Assembly (NCBI RefSeq): GCF_003013475.1
Contig: NZ_PXZO01000026.1
Coordinates: 1-64,000 of the forward strand
Source: Brevibacillus porteri
GTDB lineage: Bacteria > Bacillota > Bacilli > Brevibacillales > Brevibacillaceae
Length of the DNA: 64,000 bases
Reading direction: 5' to 3'
Each line of letters opens with the position of its first letter. Positions within the stretch are counted from its first letter, which is position 1. A program made the translations under genes and the position numbers. Below, one piece after another: positions 1-7,872 of this stretch. Below the pieces are notes generated by a model. That model did not search any database. It was not told the origin of the DNA and saw only the letters and a program-made list of their open reading frames with translations.

Positions 1-54
1 CAGTTCTGGATAATGTTTAAATTTCTGTCCTTTCACTGCCATGACGAAAAGCAC

Positions 55-90
55 CCCCTAGAATTACATCGGATTTCCCTAGGGGTTTTT
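55..90 (+). terminator. Rho-independent terminator at left edge
   Basis: A 7-bp stem (CCCCTAG at 55-61 with CTAGGGG at 79-85) is followed at once by five T residues on the plus strand. It would end a plus-strand transcript from a gene left of the window. No coding sequence for that gene is visible here. Confidence 0.6.
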
Positions 91-175
91 CCAATGTCTA
101 TTCTAAGGGGTGCACTTCAGCTCTTCAGGAGGTTTTTTTTTTGTTTAATGAACTGTACGTTGCTATTGTGGTGGG

Positions 176-377
176 GAGGAAACAGGAGAAAACGCTCAGC
201 TTCTAGGGCCACCCCCTGTGGGATTGACTGCCCGCCTCCATGCAAAAAGCGAAACCGCGGCCAAAGTGGTCCTCTCAGGATGTGTCTCAGAGGTGGCCGC
301 TTAAGGGCGTGTTTCGCTTTTTGCATTCCGCCTCGGTCGGTGTCCCTAAGATCTTCGCTTATTTCTCCTGTTTCCTC
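176..377. repeat. Nested long inverted repeat A (~200 bp)
   Basis: The outer arms GAGGAAACAGGAGAAA (176-191) and TTTCTCCTGTTTCCTC (362-377) are perfect 16-bp complements. Inside lie a perfect 15-bp pair, TGCAAAAAGCGAAAC (241-255) with GTTTCGCTTTTTGCA (311-325), a 7-bp pair GCGGCCA/TGGCCGC (257-263/294-300), and CCTCT/AGAGG (271-275/289-293). The whole element can fold as one multi-tier hairpin. No transposase, flanking duplication or convincing ORF is seen. It could be a palindromic MITE-like repeat or a structured RNA. The pairing is seen directly; the role is unknown. Confidence 0.85.
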
Positions 378-445
378 TACGAGCTTTCCGTGTTAATCGA
401 GTTTTGAAAGCCTTAAAAGAATGAAGAAAGGTAATCAGTCACGAC

Positions 446-643
446 AGAGAAGAATATTTCCAGACGTAGCGACTTGTGGAGTCCTGCCTAGCGGAGAAGG
501 GATTTGCGGGCAAAAGAAACGCAACGTGCCCGGGCTACGAAGCGGTTACCACTTTTGCGTTTCCCCGCGAATCCCTTCGGAGCGGACAATCAAAGCCCTC
601 AGCAGGACGGAGCCTGGAGCCTAGTCTGGAAATATGCTTCTCT
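446..643. repeat. Nested long inverted repeat B (~200 bp)
   Basis: The outer arms at 446-465 and 624-643 complement each other at 19 of 20 positions. Inner tiers are GTCCTGC/GCAGGAC (481-487/602-608), a 15-bp pair with one mismatch GAAGGGATTTGCGGG/CCCGCGAATCCCTTC (496-510/564-578), and GAAACGCAA/TTGCGTTTC (516-524/555-563). The architecture and length match element A, which lies 68 bp to the left, and both carry a GCAAAA-plus-GAAAC-type inner arm, but the outer arms differ in sequence. No coding function is apparent. Confidence 0.85.
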
Positions 644-667
644 TCACCGTTGCCACATTCCATCAAT

Positions 668-697
668 AAAAAAAGGCCCCGCCAAAACGGCGAAGCC
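668..697 (-). terminator. Terminator of glutamate dehydrogenase gene
   Basis: Read on the minus strand, GGCTTCGCC pairs with GGCGGGGCC (using G-U pairs) around a short loop, and a run of seven T follows. It lies 36 bases past the stop codon. Confidence 0.75.
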
Positions 698-732
698 ATG
701 TTTTCTCAATATATGGAGGGTTGTTTGAAAAA

Positions 733-2022
733 TTATACCCAACCGCGGAAGCGAGAAGCTTCTGCCATTTTGCGGGCACCAACCATGTAAGCAGACAGAC
801 GCATATCAATACGACGTGTTTGCGACATGTTGTATACATTTTCAAACGAACGAACCATTACTTTTTCCAACTTCTCTTCTACTTCTTCTTCAGACCAGTA
901 GTAGCCTTGGTTGTTTTGTACCCACTCGAAGTAGGAAACAGTCACACCACCGGCACTTGCCAGTACGTCTGGAACCAGAAGAATTCCACGCTCAGTCAAA
1001 ATCTTGGTCGCTTCCAAAGTAGTTGGGCCATTTGCCGCTTCTACTACGATTGACGCCTTGATGTTGTGAGCATTTGCAGCTGTGATTTGGTTTTCGATCG
1101 CTGCCGGAACCAAAATGTCGCATTCCAGTTCCAAAAGCTCTTTGTTGGAAATCGTGTTGTTGAACAGTTTTGTAACTGTACCAAAGGAATCACGACGATC
1201 CAGCAAGTAGTCAATATCCAAACCGTTCGGATCATGCAGGGCACCGTAAGCATCAGAGATACCTACAACTTTAGCACCTGCGTCATGCATGAATTTTGCC
1301 AAGTAGCTACCAGCATTACCAAAGCCTTGTACAACTACGCGAGCACCTTTTACGTCGATGTTGCGACGTTTCGCTGCTTCACGGATGCAAATCGTTACAC
1401 CTTTTGCAGTAGCTGTTTCGCGGCCATGGGATCCACCCAGCGCAATTGGTTTACCCGTAATGAAACCAGGCGAGTCAAATTCACGGATACGGCTATATTC
1501 GTCCATCATCCACGCCATGATCTGTGAGTTCGTAAAGACGTCCGGAGCTGGAATATCTTTAGTAGGGCCCACAAGCTGGCTGATTGCCCGAACGTAACCG
1601 CGGCTCAGTCTTTCCAGTTCGCGGAAGGACATTTCACGCGGGTCGCAAATGATACCGCCTTTACCACCGCCGTATGGCAGGTCGACGATACCTGCTTTGA
1701 GGCTCATCCAGATAGAAAGTGCTTTAACTTCATCCTCAGTAACTTCCGGGTGGAAACGAATGCCCCCCTTGGTCGGACCTACTGCATCGTTGTGCTGTGC
1801 ACGATAGCCCGTAAATACCTTTACTTCGCCATTATCCATGCGAACCGGAATACGTACAGTCAAAACGCGTAGCGGTTCCTTCAAGAGTTCAAACATCGAT
1901 TCTTGGTAACCTAGTTTCTCCAGTGCTTCCTTGATCACCGTTTGAGTTGAATGGAGCAAGTTCAATGATTCTTGCTTTTCTTTCCCTTCGGTGCTTTCGG
2001 TTACCACGTCTTGATTACCCAT
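733..2022 (-). CDS. gudB: NAD-specific glutamate dehydrogenase (GudB/RocG family)
   Basis: This 429-residue enzyme belongs to the Glu/Leu/Phe/Val dehydrogenase family and oxidatively deaminates glutamate to 2-oxoglutarate and ammonia in the cytoplasm. The substrate-binding and catalytic glycine-rich segment PYGGGKGG (Lys121) is present, as is a GFGNAG dinucleotide-binding turn in the C-terminal half. The segment around residue 100 has a single VKA; the in-frame VKA repeat known to inactivate gudB in laboratory B. subtilis is absent, so an active enzyme is expected. GAGGTGG lies just upstream of the ATG. It is monocistronic, with its own terminator. Symbol by family and synteny (next to a MecA/YpbH gene); RocG is the alternative name. 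Confidence 0.93.
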   Translation of the reverse strand: MGNQDVVTESTEGKEKQESLNLLHSTQTVIKEALEKLGYQESMFELLKEPLRVLTVRIPVRMDNGEVKVFTGYRAQHNDAVGPTKGGIRFHPEVTEDEVKALSIWMSLKAGIVDLPYGGGKGGIICDPREMSFRELERLSRGYVRAISQLVGPTKDIPAPDVFTNSQIMAWMMDEYSRIREFDSPGFITGKPIALGGSHGRETATAKGVTICIREAAKRRNIDVKGARVVVQGFGNAGSYLAKFMHDAGAKVVGISDAYGALHDPNGLDIDYLLDRRDSFGTVTKLFNNTISNKELLELECDILVPAAIENQITAANAHNIKASIVVEAANGPTTLEATKILTERGILLVPDVLASAGGVTVSYFEWVQNNQGYYWSEEEVEEKLEKVMVRSFENVYNMSQTRRIDMRLSAYMVGARKMAEASRFRGWV

Positions 2023-2116
2023 TACTTACCACCTCAAAAATGTTTTCGGTCAATGCCGCCTTTAGTATACACGCTTGTATCATTTATGAGAAGCTTAAAA
2101 ATGTTTTTTTCCATTT

Positions 2117-2130
2117 CGAAAACGTTTTCG
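2117..2130. promoter_or_regulatory. 14-bp palindrome, cre-like operator candidate
   Basis: CGAAAACGTTTTCG is a perfect palindrome about 95 bp upstream of the glutamate dehydrogenase start. Its core resembles the degenerate catabolite-responsive element recognised by CcpA. The rest of 2023-2332 is AT-rich and holds the promoter of the divergent deacetylase gene. Binding by CcpA is an inference. Confidence 0.45.
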
Positions 2131-2262
2131 TGCCTTGTTTTGCATAATCATTCAATTATTTACCATCCATTTTGAAATCGCTTTTACAGACTGCATTTTT
2201 CACAAACAGCTTCAAATGCACGTCCAGTCATGCTTGTATTGTCCCCAAACTTGTTTCTTTCA

Positions 2263-2291
2263 TTACAGGAATAGTGAATTTATGCCATAAT
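2263..2291 (+). promoter_or_regulatory. Sigma-A-type promoter of the PIG-L deacetylase gene
   Basis: TTACAG (2263-2268), a 17-bp spacer and CATAAT (2286-2291) lie about 40 bp upstream of the ATG at 2333. The -35 match is moderate. Confidence 0.5.
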
Positions 2292-2332
2292 GGAAAAAGT
2301 AATGGTGGAAGTTTATTCATGGAGGTGTTTTT

Positions 2333-3076
2333 ATGAAAAAAAAGTCTATTTTGTTTGTTTTTGCCCATCCCGATGACGAAACGTTTGCTTGTGGGATTTC
2401 CATTTCCAAATATAGTGAATCCAAAATGGCCAGCACTCATCTTTTGTGTGCAACAAAAGGGCAAGCAGGAAAAGCTGGTGAACCACCGTTATGCACACCC
2501 GAAGAGCTCCCCCGCTTTCGCGAGCAAGAGCTTCGCGACGCTTGTGCCATACTCGGGTTCGATCAAGTAGACGTCTGGGAATATCAGGATAAGTTCCTAA
2601 ACTCAGTGCCTGTAGATGAGCTCGTTACTCGTATCCATCAGGCCATTCACCAGATCCAACCGGAAATCGTTGTCACGTTTGCACCGCATGGCATCTCCGG
2701 ACATCCTGACCACTTAGCGATTAGTCATGCTACCACCCAGGCTGTCCTTTCTCTAGGCCCAGATACGAGTGTGCGAAAGCTTTATTACGCAACTCGCTCG
2801 TCCGACGAAGGATTTGGTAGGATAAAGCCTCCCTTTACAGACCCAATCGAGAGCATTACGACGATCATTCACGCCCCCGAATACATGCAAAAAGTAGCAG
2901 ATGCCTTGCGGGCGCACAGAACACAGCACCTATCAGTAGAGCGCGTTTTCCCAGGTGTAACAGAAGGCGAGCACCATTCTGTTCCACCAAACAATCATTA
3001 CATCTTGGCTTGGCACAGCCTTCCGAACTATACCATTCAAGGTAAAGAGGCTGACTTTTTTGACGGCCTAGCATAA
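2333..3076 (+). CDS. PIG-L family N-acetylglucosamine deacetylase-like hydrolase (BshB/LmbE type)
   Basis: A 247-residue zinc-dependent deacetylase of the LmbE/PIG-L fold. The metal-binding AHPDDE motif stands at residues 11-16 and a second HPDH motif at 124-127. Family members remove acetyl groups from N-acetylglucosaminyl lipids or thiols. BshB1/BshB2 act in bacillithiol synthesis, so a bacillithiol role is plausible here but not shown by context. GGAGGTG precedes the ATG by seven bases, fixing the start. The gene stands alone between a divergent dehydrogenase gene and its own terminator. Confidence 0.85.
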   Translation: MKKKSILFVFAHPDDETFACGISISKYSESKMASTHLLCATKGQAGKAGEPPLCTPEELPRFREQELRDACAILGFDQVDVWEYQDKFLNSVPVDELVTRIHQAIHQIQPEIVVTFAPHGISGHPDHLAISHATTQAVLSLGPDTSVRKLYYATRSSDEGFGRIKPPFTDPIESITTIIHAPEYMQKVADALRAHRTQHLSVERVFPGVTEGEHHSVPPNNHYILAWHSLPNYTIQGKEADFFDGLA

Positions 3077-3091
3077 TCTGTACAGACAGCA

Positions 3092-3125
3092 ACAGCACCT
3101 AGTTGGTTGACTAGGTGCTGTTTTA
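3092..3125 (+). terminator. Terminator after the PIG-L deacetylase gene
   Basis: ACAGCACCTAGT (3092-3103) pairs perfectly with ACTAGGTGCTGT (3110-3121), and TTTT follows. It lies between two convergent genes and may serve both. Confidence 0.85.
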
Positions 3126-3149
3126 TATTCCCAGACATTTCGTTTCCGA

Positions 3150-3749
3150 TTACGTGAAATGCCTGCATATTTCTTTTACAGCATCGTCGGCAACGATCAC
3201 TTTCCCGTATTCTTCCAACACATAAATCGTTATCGGCGTCGCTTCTCCGTACTCAGAGAGGATCGCAATTAACTTGTGATAACGCTCCTGATCCAAGTCG
3301 ACTTCCTCCAGCACCAGATGATATTTCCCCTGGTAGAAGTAGGCAGCTCCGCCATTGGTCAAAAGGGCGTTAATGCGATGGGCGGCTTCAACCATATGCT
3401 CAAAGTCCCGGAAGGCATACATGATCAGATCGCTTTCTTCCAACGTGACCTCTAGCTCGTATACATCCTCGTCTTCGAATTCTTCTTCTTTTCCGTCCTT
3501 TGAGCCCGTCTTGCCACGCGTTACGATTACGACCATTCCCTGAGCTGGCAAGGCGAACACTTCAACTGCAACAGGCCCTGATACCTCAAATCCTAATTCG
3601 TGATAAGCCTGTTCCATCATGTCGTTGAACAGTTCATGAACTTTAGGAATGTCACGCCACATGTCTTCTTTTTCTATCCCGCGCTCTGTGAGGTCGTCAA
3701 AAGTTAAAAAGATTCGTATTTTATCTTGACCAAGGCGTTCAACACGCAT
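3150..3749 (-). CDS. mecA: MecA/YpbH-family adaptor protein for ClpC
   Basis: A 199-residue acidic adaptor of the MecA family, which delivers unfolded or specific substrates such as ComK to the ClpCP protease. The N-terminal substrate-binding part (MRVERLGQDKIRI) and the C-terminal ClpC-binding part are joined by an acidic linker near residues 85-105. The frame stays open 70 codons further upstream, but GGAGGGACAGTC directly before this ATG sets the start, and homologues begin here. By synteny with gudB and recS it corresponds to B. subtilis ypbH (mecB) rather than mecA itself; the sequence alone does not decide between the paralogues. Confidence 0.9.
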   Translation of the reverse strand: MRVERLGQDKIRIFLTFDDLTERGIEKEDMWRDIPKVHELFNDMMEQAYHELGFEVSGPVAVEVFALPAQGMVVIVTRGKTGSKDGKEEEFEDEDVYELEVTLEESDLIMYAFRDFEHMVEAAHRINALLTNGGAAYFYQGKYHLVLEEVDLDQERYHKLIAILSEYGEATPITIYVLEEYGKVIVADDAVKEICRHFT

Positions 3750-3882
3750 GACTGTCCCTCCTCGCCATCCAGTCGTACTACAAAATATGATGGTAAGCCT
3801 GTAAGAGTTCTCCACATTCTCCGGCGAATACCTGTTGGCATTCATCCATTTTTTGATGGACTGGAAAATAAGGGGTAGTCCT

Positions 3883-3910
3883 ATCATATCACATTTAGTT
3901 ACTGGAACAA
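3883..3910 (-). promoter_or_regulatory. Sigma-A promoter of the MecA/YpbH gene
   Basis: Read on the minus strand, TTGTTC (3910-3905), a 16-bp spacer and TATGAT (3888-3883) give a good vegetative promoter. It implies a leader of about 125 nt. The remaining part of the 377-bp gap 3750-4126 shows no gene. Confidence 0.6.
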
Positions 3911-4100
3911 AAGCTACCATGACACCTACGCAGCATTCGCCTATCGATGTCGAATCCACTCACAAAAAAAAGAAACTTTGTTGTTGCCTGTCATTTCCTG
4001 CGCTTTCCCAGGAAAAGTTCCCCCTCATTGTTCTTCTTCTGTATTTATATTTGGCTCTGCTAGTTCGGGTTCCTTCTCATTCATAAAGGTTTGTACATGA

Positions 4101-4126
4101 AAAAACGCCCAGAATCAGGCGTTTTT
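4101..4126 (-). terminator. Terminator of the TrxR-like reductase gene
   Basis: AAAAACGCC (4101-4109) pairs with GGCGTTTTT (4118-4126), with A and T tracts on the two sides. It sits directly after the minus-strand stop codon. Confidence 0.85.
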
Positions 4127-5041
4127 CTACTTCTCATATTCACGTAGCCGCTTTTGAATCCAAATGGCCGCCTGTGTTCCATCCCCCATGGCAATCGACA
4201 CTTGCTGAGAATGCTGATTGATATCGCCGACAGCCCATAGGTTGGGATGATCGGTTTCTTTTGTTCGCGGATTCGTATGGATGTGGCCCTTTTCATGAAT
4301 TTGCACGGAAAAACCACGCAAAAGCTCTGTTAAAGCATGAGCACCAGGAAAGGCAAGAAACGCTCTTTCTGCAGACAAGCGTTCACCTGAAGAGAGCTCG
4401 ATTTCTTGCAATTGCCCCGACGTATGATGAAGGGCACATACTATTTCCTCCCGATACATAATCCCTCGCTGGCTTAGTCCAGAGAGAGCCTGCGTATCCA
4501 CCTGCACTTTTGCATGGTTAATCACGGTTAACTTGTTTGTATAATAAATAAGTTCATCGGCCATCGAAACAGCGTGTGGACCCGCTCCAATGATTGCCGT
4601 GTCTTTCTCAACGGTTTCATAGCCGTCACAGTCGGGACACAAGAAAATGGATATTCCTACACAATCGGTGAAGCCAGGGATCGTTGGAAACGGATCGCGA
4701 ATGCCGGATGCCAATACCAGCGTTCGCGAAGTAAGCGTATGTATGCCACTTTTCGTACCTATCGTAAATAAGCCGCTTGAGTCAGTAGCAAGCTTTGTTA
4801 CCTCATCTGTTATCAAGATTGCGCCGTATTTTTGTGCTTGCTCCCTGCCCGCTTGACGCAAAAAATCGCCACTAACCCCCTCCGAATATCCGAGAATGTT
4901 TCGGTAGGCTTTGGCGACTGTTGATCGACCACCCGGCATGTCAATCACTGCAACGCGTCGAAGGCATCTTGCTAGTTGGATTGCGGTTTGAAGCCCCGCA
5001 ATCCCGCCGCCGACAATGACGGTATCATACTCCACTTGCAT
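4127..5041 (-). CDS. Thioredoxin-reductase-like FAD/NAD(P)H oxidoreductase with CPDC motif
   Basis: A ~304-residue flavoprotein of the class II pyridine nucleotide-disulfide oxidoreductase family. An FAD-binding GGGIAG follows the start, a CPDCDG motif (residues 135-138) occupies the place of the CxxC redox pair of thioredoxin reductase, a GAGPHA dinucleotide motif follows, and AVGDIN marks the C-terminal FAD site. The partner protein is unknown. The chosen ATG gives the usual N-terminus. An ATG at 5092 overlaps the stop of the preceding LysM gene (TAATG), so coupled translation from there would add 17 residues; neither start has a strong ribosome site. Confidence 0.8.
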   Translation of the reverse strand: MQVEYDTVIVGGGIAGLQTAIQLARCLRRVAVIDMPGGRSTVAKAYRNILGYSEGVSGDFLRQAGREQAQKYGAILITDEVTKLATDSSGLFTIGTKSGIHTLTSRTLVLASGIRDPFPTIPGFTDCVGISIFLCPDCDGYETVEKDTAIIGAGPHAVSMADELIYYTNKLTVINHAKVQVDTQALSGLSQRGIMYREEIVCALHHTSGQLQEIELSSGERLSAERAFLAFPGAHALTELLRGFSVQIHEKGHIHTNPRTKETDHPNLWAVGDINQHSQQVSIAMGDGTQAAIWIQKRLREYEK

Positions 5042-5091
5042 CCACCTGCTTATCCTTTTCCCGATAGCATTGCCAGTGGAGCACGATCTCA

Positions 5092-5769
5092 TTACTGAAG
5101 GAGGGGAATCCAGACAATTTTTCCTTCAACGAGCCCTGCTTCTGAATGAAGTCTGTTATATTTTGCGATTCGTCCTACGTTCGAATTATTTCCATAGTAC
5201 TTTCGTGATAGCATAAACAACGTTTCACCCTTCTTCACCACATGCTTGACGACCTTCGATTTTGTTGTAGGCGGTGTTGAAGCTTGTTTTCCCGGTATAG
5301 CTACTTTGCTAGTAGAAGTACTCGCGATCTGGTTTGCCTTGTTTACAGGTGTACCAGTCGAAGTTTGAGCTGGGACTGGGCTTACAGCAGGTGTCTGTAC
5401 GCTTGTGACCGCCTTTACTGCAGGCTCAATTGATTTTGATTCGATCGTTTTCACCTTGGCAGGTGGGGTGGTCACGCTTGCACTGGGATCAGGCGTAGCA
5501 TCTAGAACGACAGATACAGGCTCCTTTTCCCCTGCCTTGCTTCCTTGCGAAGTGGTACTCGCTTTACTAACATCTTTCACTTCAACACTACCAGAAGCTG
5601 CTGACTCGTGTGGGACATTGGCCCTGTACAACTCAAGACCAATCAACCCGAAAAAGACGAGTCCAAACAAGTATAATCCCGGTTGAATCCACTTTTTAAA
5701 CGAGAACGACGCTTTAGGGCGAGTATGACGGGAGCGTCGGGGTGGTAATGGATTATGCTCGAGATTCAC
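5092..5769 (-). CDS. ypbE: LysM-domain membrane-anchored protein (YpbE-like)
   Basis: A 225-residue protein with a basic cytoplasmic tail, one membrane segment near residues 31-48, a long Ser/Thr/Pro/Lys-rich linker and a C-terminal LysM domain from about residue 174. LysM binds peptidoglycan, so the protein should sit in the membrane with LysM facing the wall. The linker has low complexity and little sequence constraint. Its start overlaps the stop of the upstream CPBP protease gene by 4 bases, pointing to one transcript with ypbD, recS and ypbB, as in B. subtilis. Confidence 0.8.
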   Translation of the reverse strand: MNLEHNPLPPRRSRHTRPKASFSFKKWIQPGLYLFGLVFFGLIGLELYRANVPHESAASGSVEVKDVSKASTTSQGSKAGEKEPVSVVLDATPDPSASVTTPPAKVKTIESKSIEPAVKAVTSVQTPAVSPVPAQTSTGTPVNKANQIASTSTSKVAIPGKQASTPPTTKSKVVKHVVKKGETLFMLSRKYYGNNSNVGRIAKYNRLHSEAGLVEGKIVWIPLLQ

Positions 5770-6344
5770 TCTTCCTCCCCCTTTTTCTTGATCGTATTTT
5801 GTAAATAAAATGCTAACATGACGTCAATAAGGATATGAGCCACAATCGAGGGCCAAAGGGACTGAAAGTGAGAAAACAAGAGTCCCAAGATCCAGCTTGT
5901 ACCAAATACACTTATGATCATGAGCGGCTTTTTCAAATAACGTACGTGGATCAGTGTAAAAATAAGACTGCTCCAAAAATTCCCGGTAAGAGATTGAATG
6001 ACTCCCCGGAATAGCCATTCCTCTCCCACTCCTACTACCATACAGACGAGAATCGTAGTGGATGGTAACATGGCCCCAAAAACTTTCTCATTGATACTGC
6101 CATCATCTTGCCATCGCTTAGGCACGTAACGATCCATCGTCATACTCGCGCTGATAATACTTCCGGCTACAAACACGGCCCACAGTACGGCGTTCCAGCC
6201 TGGCAAAGTAAACAAGGACAGAGTAGCATCCCAGCCCAACACCAATAAGCTACCGGCAGCAGCCACTCCCATCACGATTCCTTGTGTCAACCATAGATTC
6301 AGCCGAAGCGTGGCTTCATCCACCTCTAGCCGATCTTCCCTCAC
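5766..6344 (-). CDS. ypbD: CPBP family intramembrane metalloprotease (YpbD-like)
   Basis: A 192-residue multi-spanning membrane protein of the CAAX protease/bacteriocin-processing (CPBP/ABI) family. The catalytic EExxxR signature is seen as EEWLFRG (residues 108-114), with a following histidine in LIHVRY and another in AHILID. Family members are glutamate-type intramembrane proteases; the substrate here is unknown. It lies between recS and ypbE with short gaps, the same order as in B. subtilis. Confidence 0.85.
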   Translation of the reverse strand: MREDRLEVDEATLRLNLWLTQGIVMGVAAAGSLLVLGWDATLSLFTLPGWNAVLWAVFVAGSIISASMTMDRYVPKRWQDDGSINEKVFGAMLPSTTILVCMVVGVGEEWLFRGVIQSLTGNFWSSLIFTLIHVRYLKKPLMIISVFGTSWILGLLFSHFQSLWPSIVAHILIDVMLAFYLQNTIKKKGEEE

Positions 6345-6360
6345 TCGATGTTTCTCTCCT

Positions 6361-7872
6361 TTATTTGTTCGGCAAAAGAGTGTCTAACGCCTGCCGCAAA
6401 TTCCATTTGATTTGTTCATTCTTTGCGATTGTATGGTCATTCGTTTGGAAATACGCATCCGTAGTTAGGCCACATTTTTTACAGCAATACAGATCAAATT
6501 GATGATCATTTTCTTTGAAATACGTATTGATGCTCGCACGCAAACAGTTTTCTCCTCTTACGTAAGACACCATTTCTGCCAGCTTTTTTTGCTTAAAGCT
6601 TCTTCTTTTTTCCGTTTCCTGCCAAATGATTTGAGCCTTCGGATACGATTCACCCACAGCGGCAGCTTCGTAGGAGGCCAGCACTCTTTCCGTATAAAAG
6701 GCAAGAAGTGCGCCCATTTCTTCGGATATGTCCACCATCGCCAATGCCTCGTTCGTCAAGGGTACTCCGGTATTGCACAACTGCTCGTATTTTTGAACTT
6801 GCGCTTGTGTCGGGTACTCCTTCTCCAGCATGTGTTGATGAATCTGCCAATCGTCCCACGAAAATAAAAGCAGCGCATACCCAGGCTTGCCGTCACGGCC
6901 GATCCGCCCGATTTCTTGTGCGTATGCCTCCAAACTAGCTGGCATTTGGTAATGGATGACGTAGCGAATATCTGGTTTGTCGATCCCCATACCAAACGCA
7001 TTAGTTGCAATAATAACATCCAACTCGCCCGCGAGAAATTGGGATTGGATCAGCATTCTCTCCATGCTGTTCATCCCCCCGTGGTAACCGTGAACGCGTT
7101 TTTTCCCATCGAGTTGATAAGAGGCTGTCAATACATCTACCGCTTGTCGCGTGCTGCAGTAAACGATCCCAGGGCCCTGCAAACGATCCATCTGATCAAT
7201 TACATACGAACGCCTGTCAATTTCCTCTGCAACTTCAACCAAATCATAGGCGATATTCGCCCGATTAAGGGATTGCAACACGACGTCTTCTTTTTCAATG
7301 GAAAACAAGCTGCAAATTTCTTCACGAACAGTCGCCGTAGCGGTAGCCGTCACAGCCAGAACAGGAGGTGCTCCCAATTGTTTCACGACTTGTGGCAATC
7401 GCAAGTAATCTGTGCGAAAGTCATGTCCCCATTGCGAGATGCAATGCGCTTCATCAATGGCGATCAAAGACACCCTCGTCCGCTTTAACACTTGTTGGAC
7501 ATAGGGCTGTTGAAGCTTTTCTGGAGAAATATACAACAGCTTGAACGCGCCTTCTGCGAGCCCTTTTAAAATTTCGCGGGACTCTGTCGGGTCTTGCATG
7601 CTGTTCAAATAGGTAGCTGGAATTTTTTTTCGTGCTCGAAGCTGTTGCACCTGATCAACCATCAAGGAGATTAACGGGGAAACCACGACGGTCAGACCCG
7701 GCAAAAGCATTGCTGGAAGCTGATACGTCACTGATTTCCCGCCACCTGTTGCTAATAACCCAAGAACGCTTCGTCCAGACAATACACGTTCAATAATGGA
7801 CTCCTGACCGGGACGGAATGAGTCGTATCCAAAATGCAGCTTTAATCTGTCGTGCATGAGCTGTTGGTTCAT
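6361..7872 (-). CDS. recS: RecQ-family ATP-dependent DNA helicase (RecS)
   Basis: A 503-residue superfamily 2 helicase. Walker A TGGGKS (residues 42-47), DEAH (140-143) and the RecQ conserved block after it (CISQWGHDFR) are clear. Helicase motif VI reads QEIGRIGRDG. The C-terminus keeps a four-cysteine zinc-binding site (a cysteine in GENC, then CCKKC), but no HRDC domain follows, which fits the short RecS type rather than full RecQ. It unwinds DNA 3'-5' in repair. The start overlaps the stop of ypbB by 4 bases. Confidence 0.9.
   Translation of the reverse strand: MNQQLMHDRLKLHFGYDSFRPGQESIIERVLSGRSVLGLLATGGGKSVTYQLPAMLLPGLTVVVSPLISLMVDQVQQLRARKKIPATYLNSMQDPTESREILKGLAEGAFKLLYISPEKLQQPYVQQVLKRTRVSLIAIDEAHCISQWGHDFRTDYLRLPQVVKQLGAPPVLAVTATATATVREEICSLFSIEKEDVVLQSLNRANIAYDLVEVAEEIDRRSYVIDQMDRLQGPGIVYCSTRQAVDVLTASYQLDGKKRVHGYHGGMNSMERMLIQSQFLAGELDVIIATNAFGMGIDKPDIRYVIHYQMPASLEAYAQEIGRIGRDGKPGYALLLFSWDDWQIHQHMLEKEYPTQAQVQKYEQLCNTGVPLTNEALAMVDISEEMGALLAFYTERVLASYEAAAVGESYPKAQIIWQETEKRRSFKQKKLAEMVSYVRGENCLRASINTYFKENDHQFDLYCCKKCGLTTDAYFQTNDHTIAKNEQIKWNLRQALDTLLPNK

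Noticed and set aside
176-377. 6S RNA as explanation of palindrome A
   Set aside because: 6S RNA has a large open central bubble; here a perfect pair fills the middle and a second copy-like element lies nearby. It stays only a remote alternative.
13-396. 127-codon plus-strand frame through palindrome A
   Set aside because: Cysteine/arginine-rich, low-complexity product, no ribosome site, and the frame is a by-product of the inverted repeat.
3750-3959. N-terminal 70-codon extension of the MecA/YpbH frame
   Set aside because: A strong ribosome site lies right before the internal ATG at 3749 and the -10/-35 promoter falls inside the extension.
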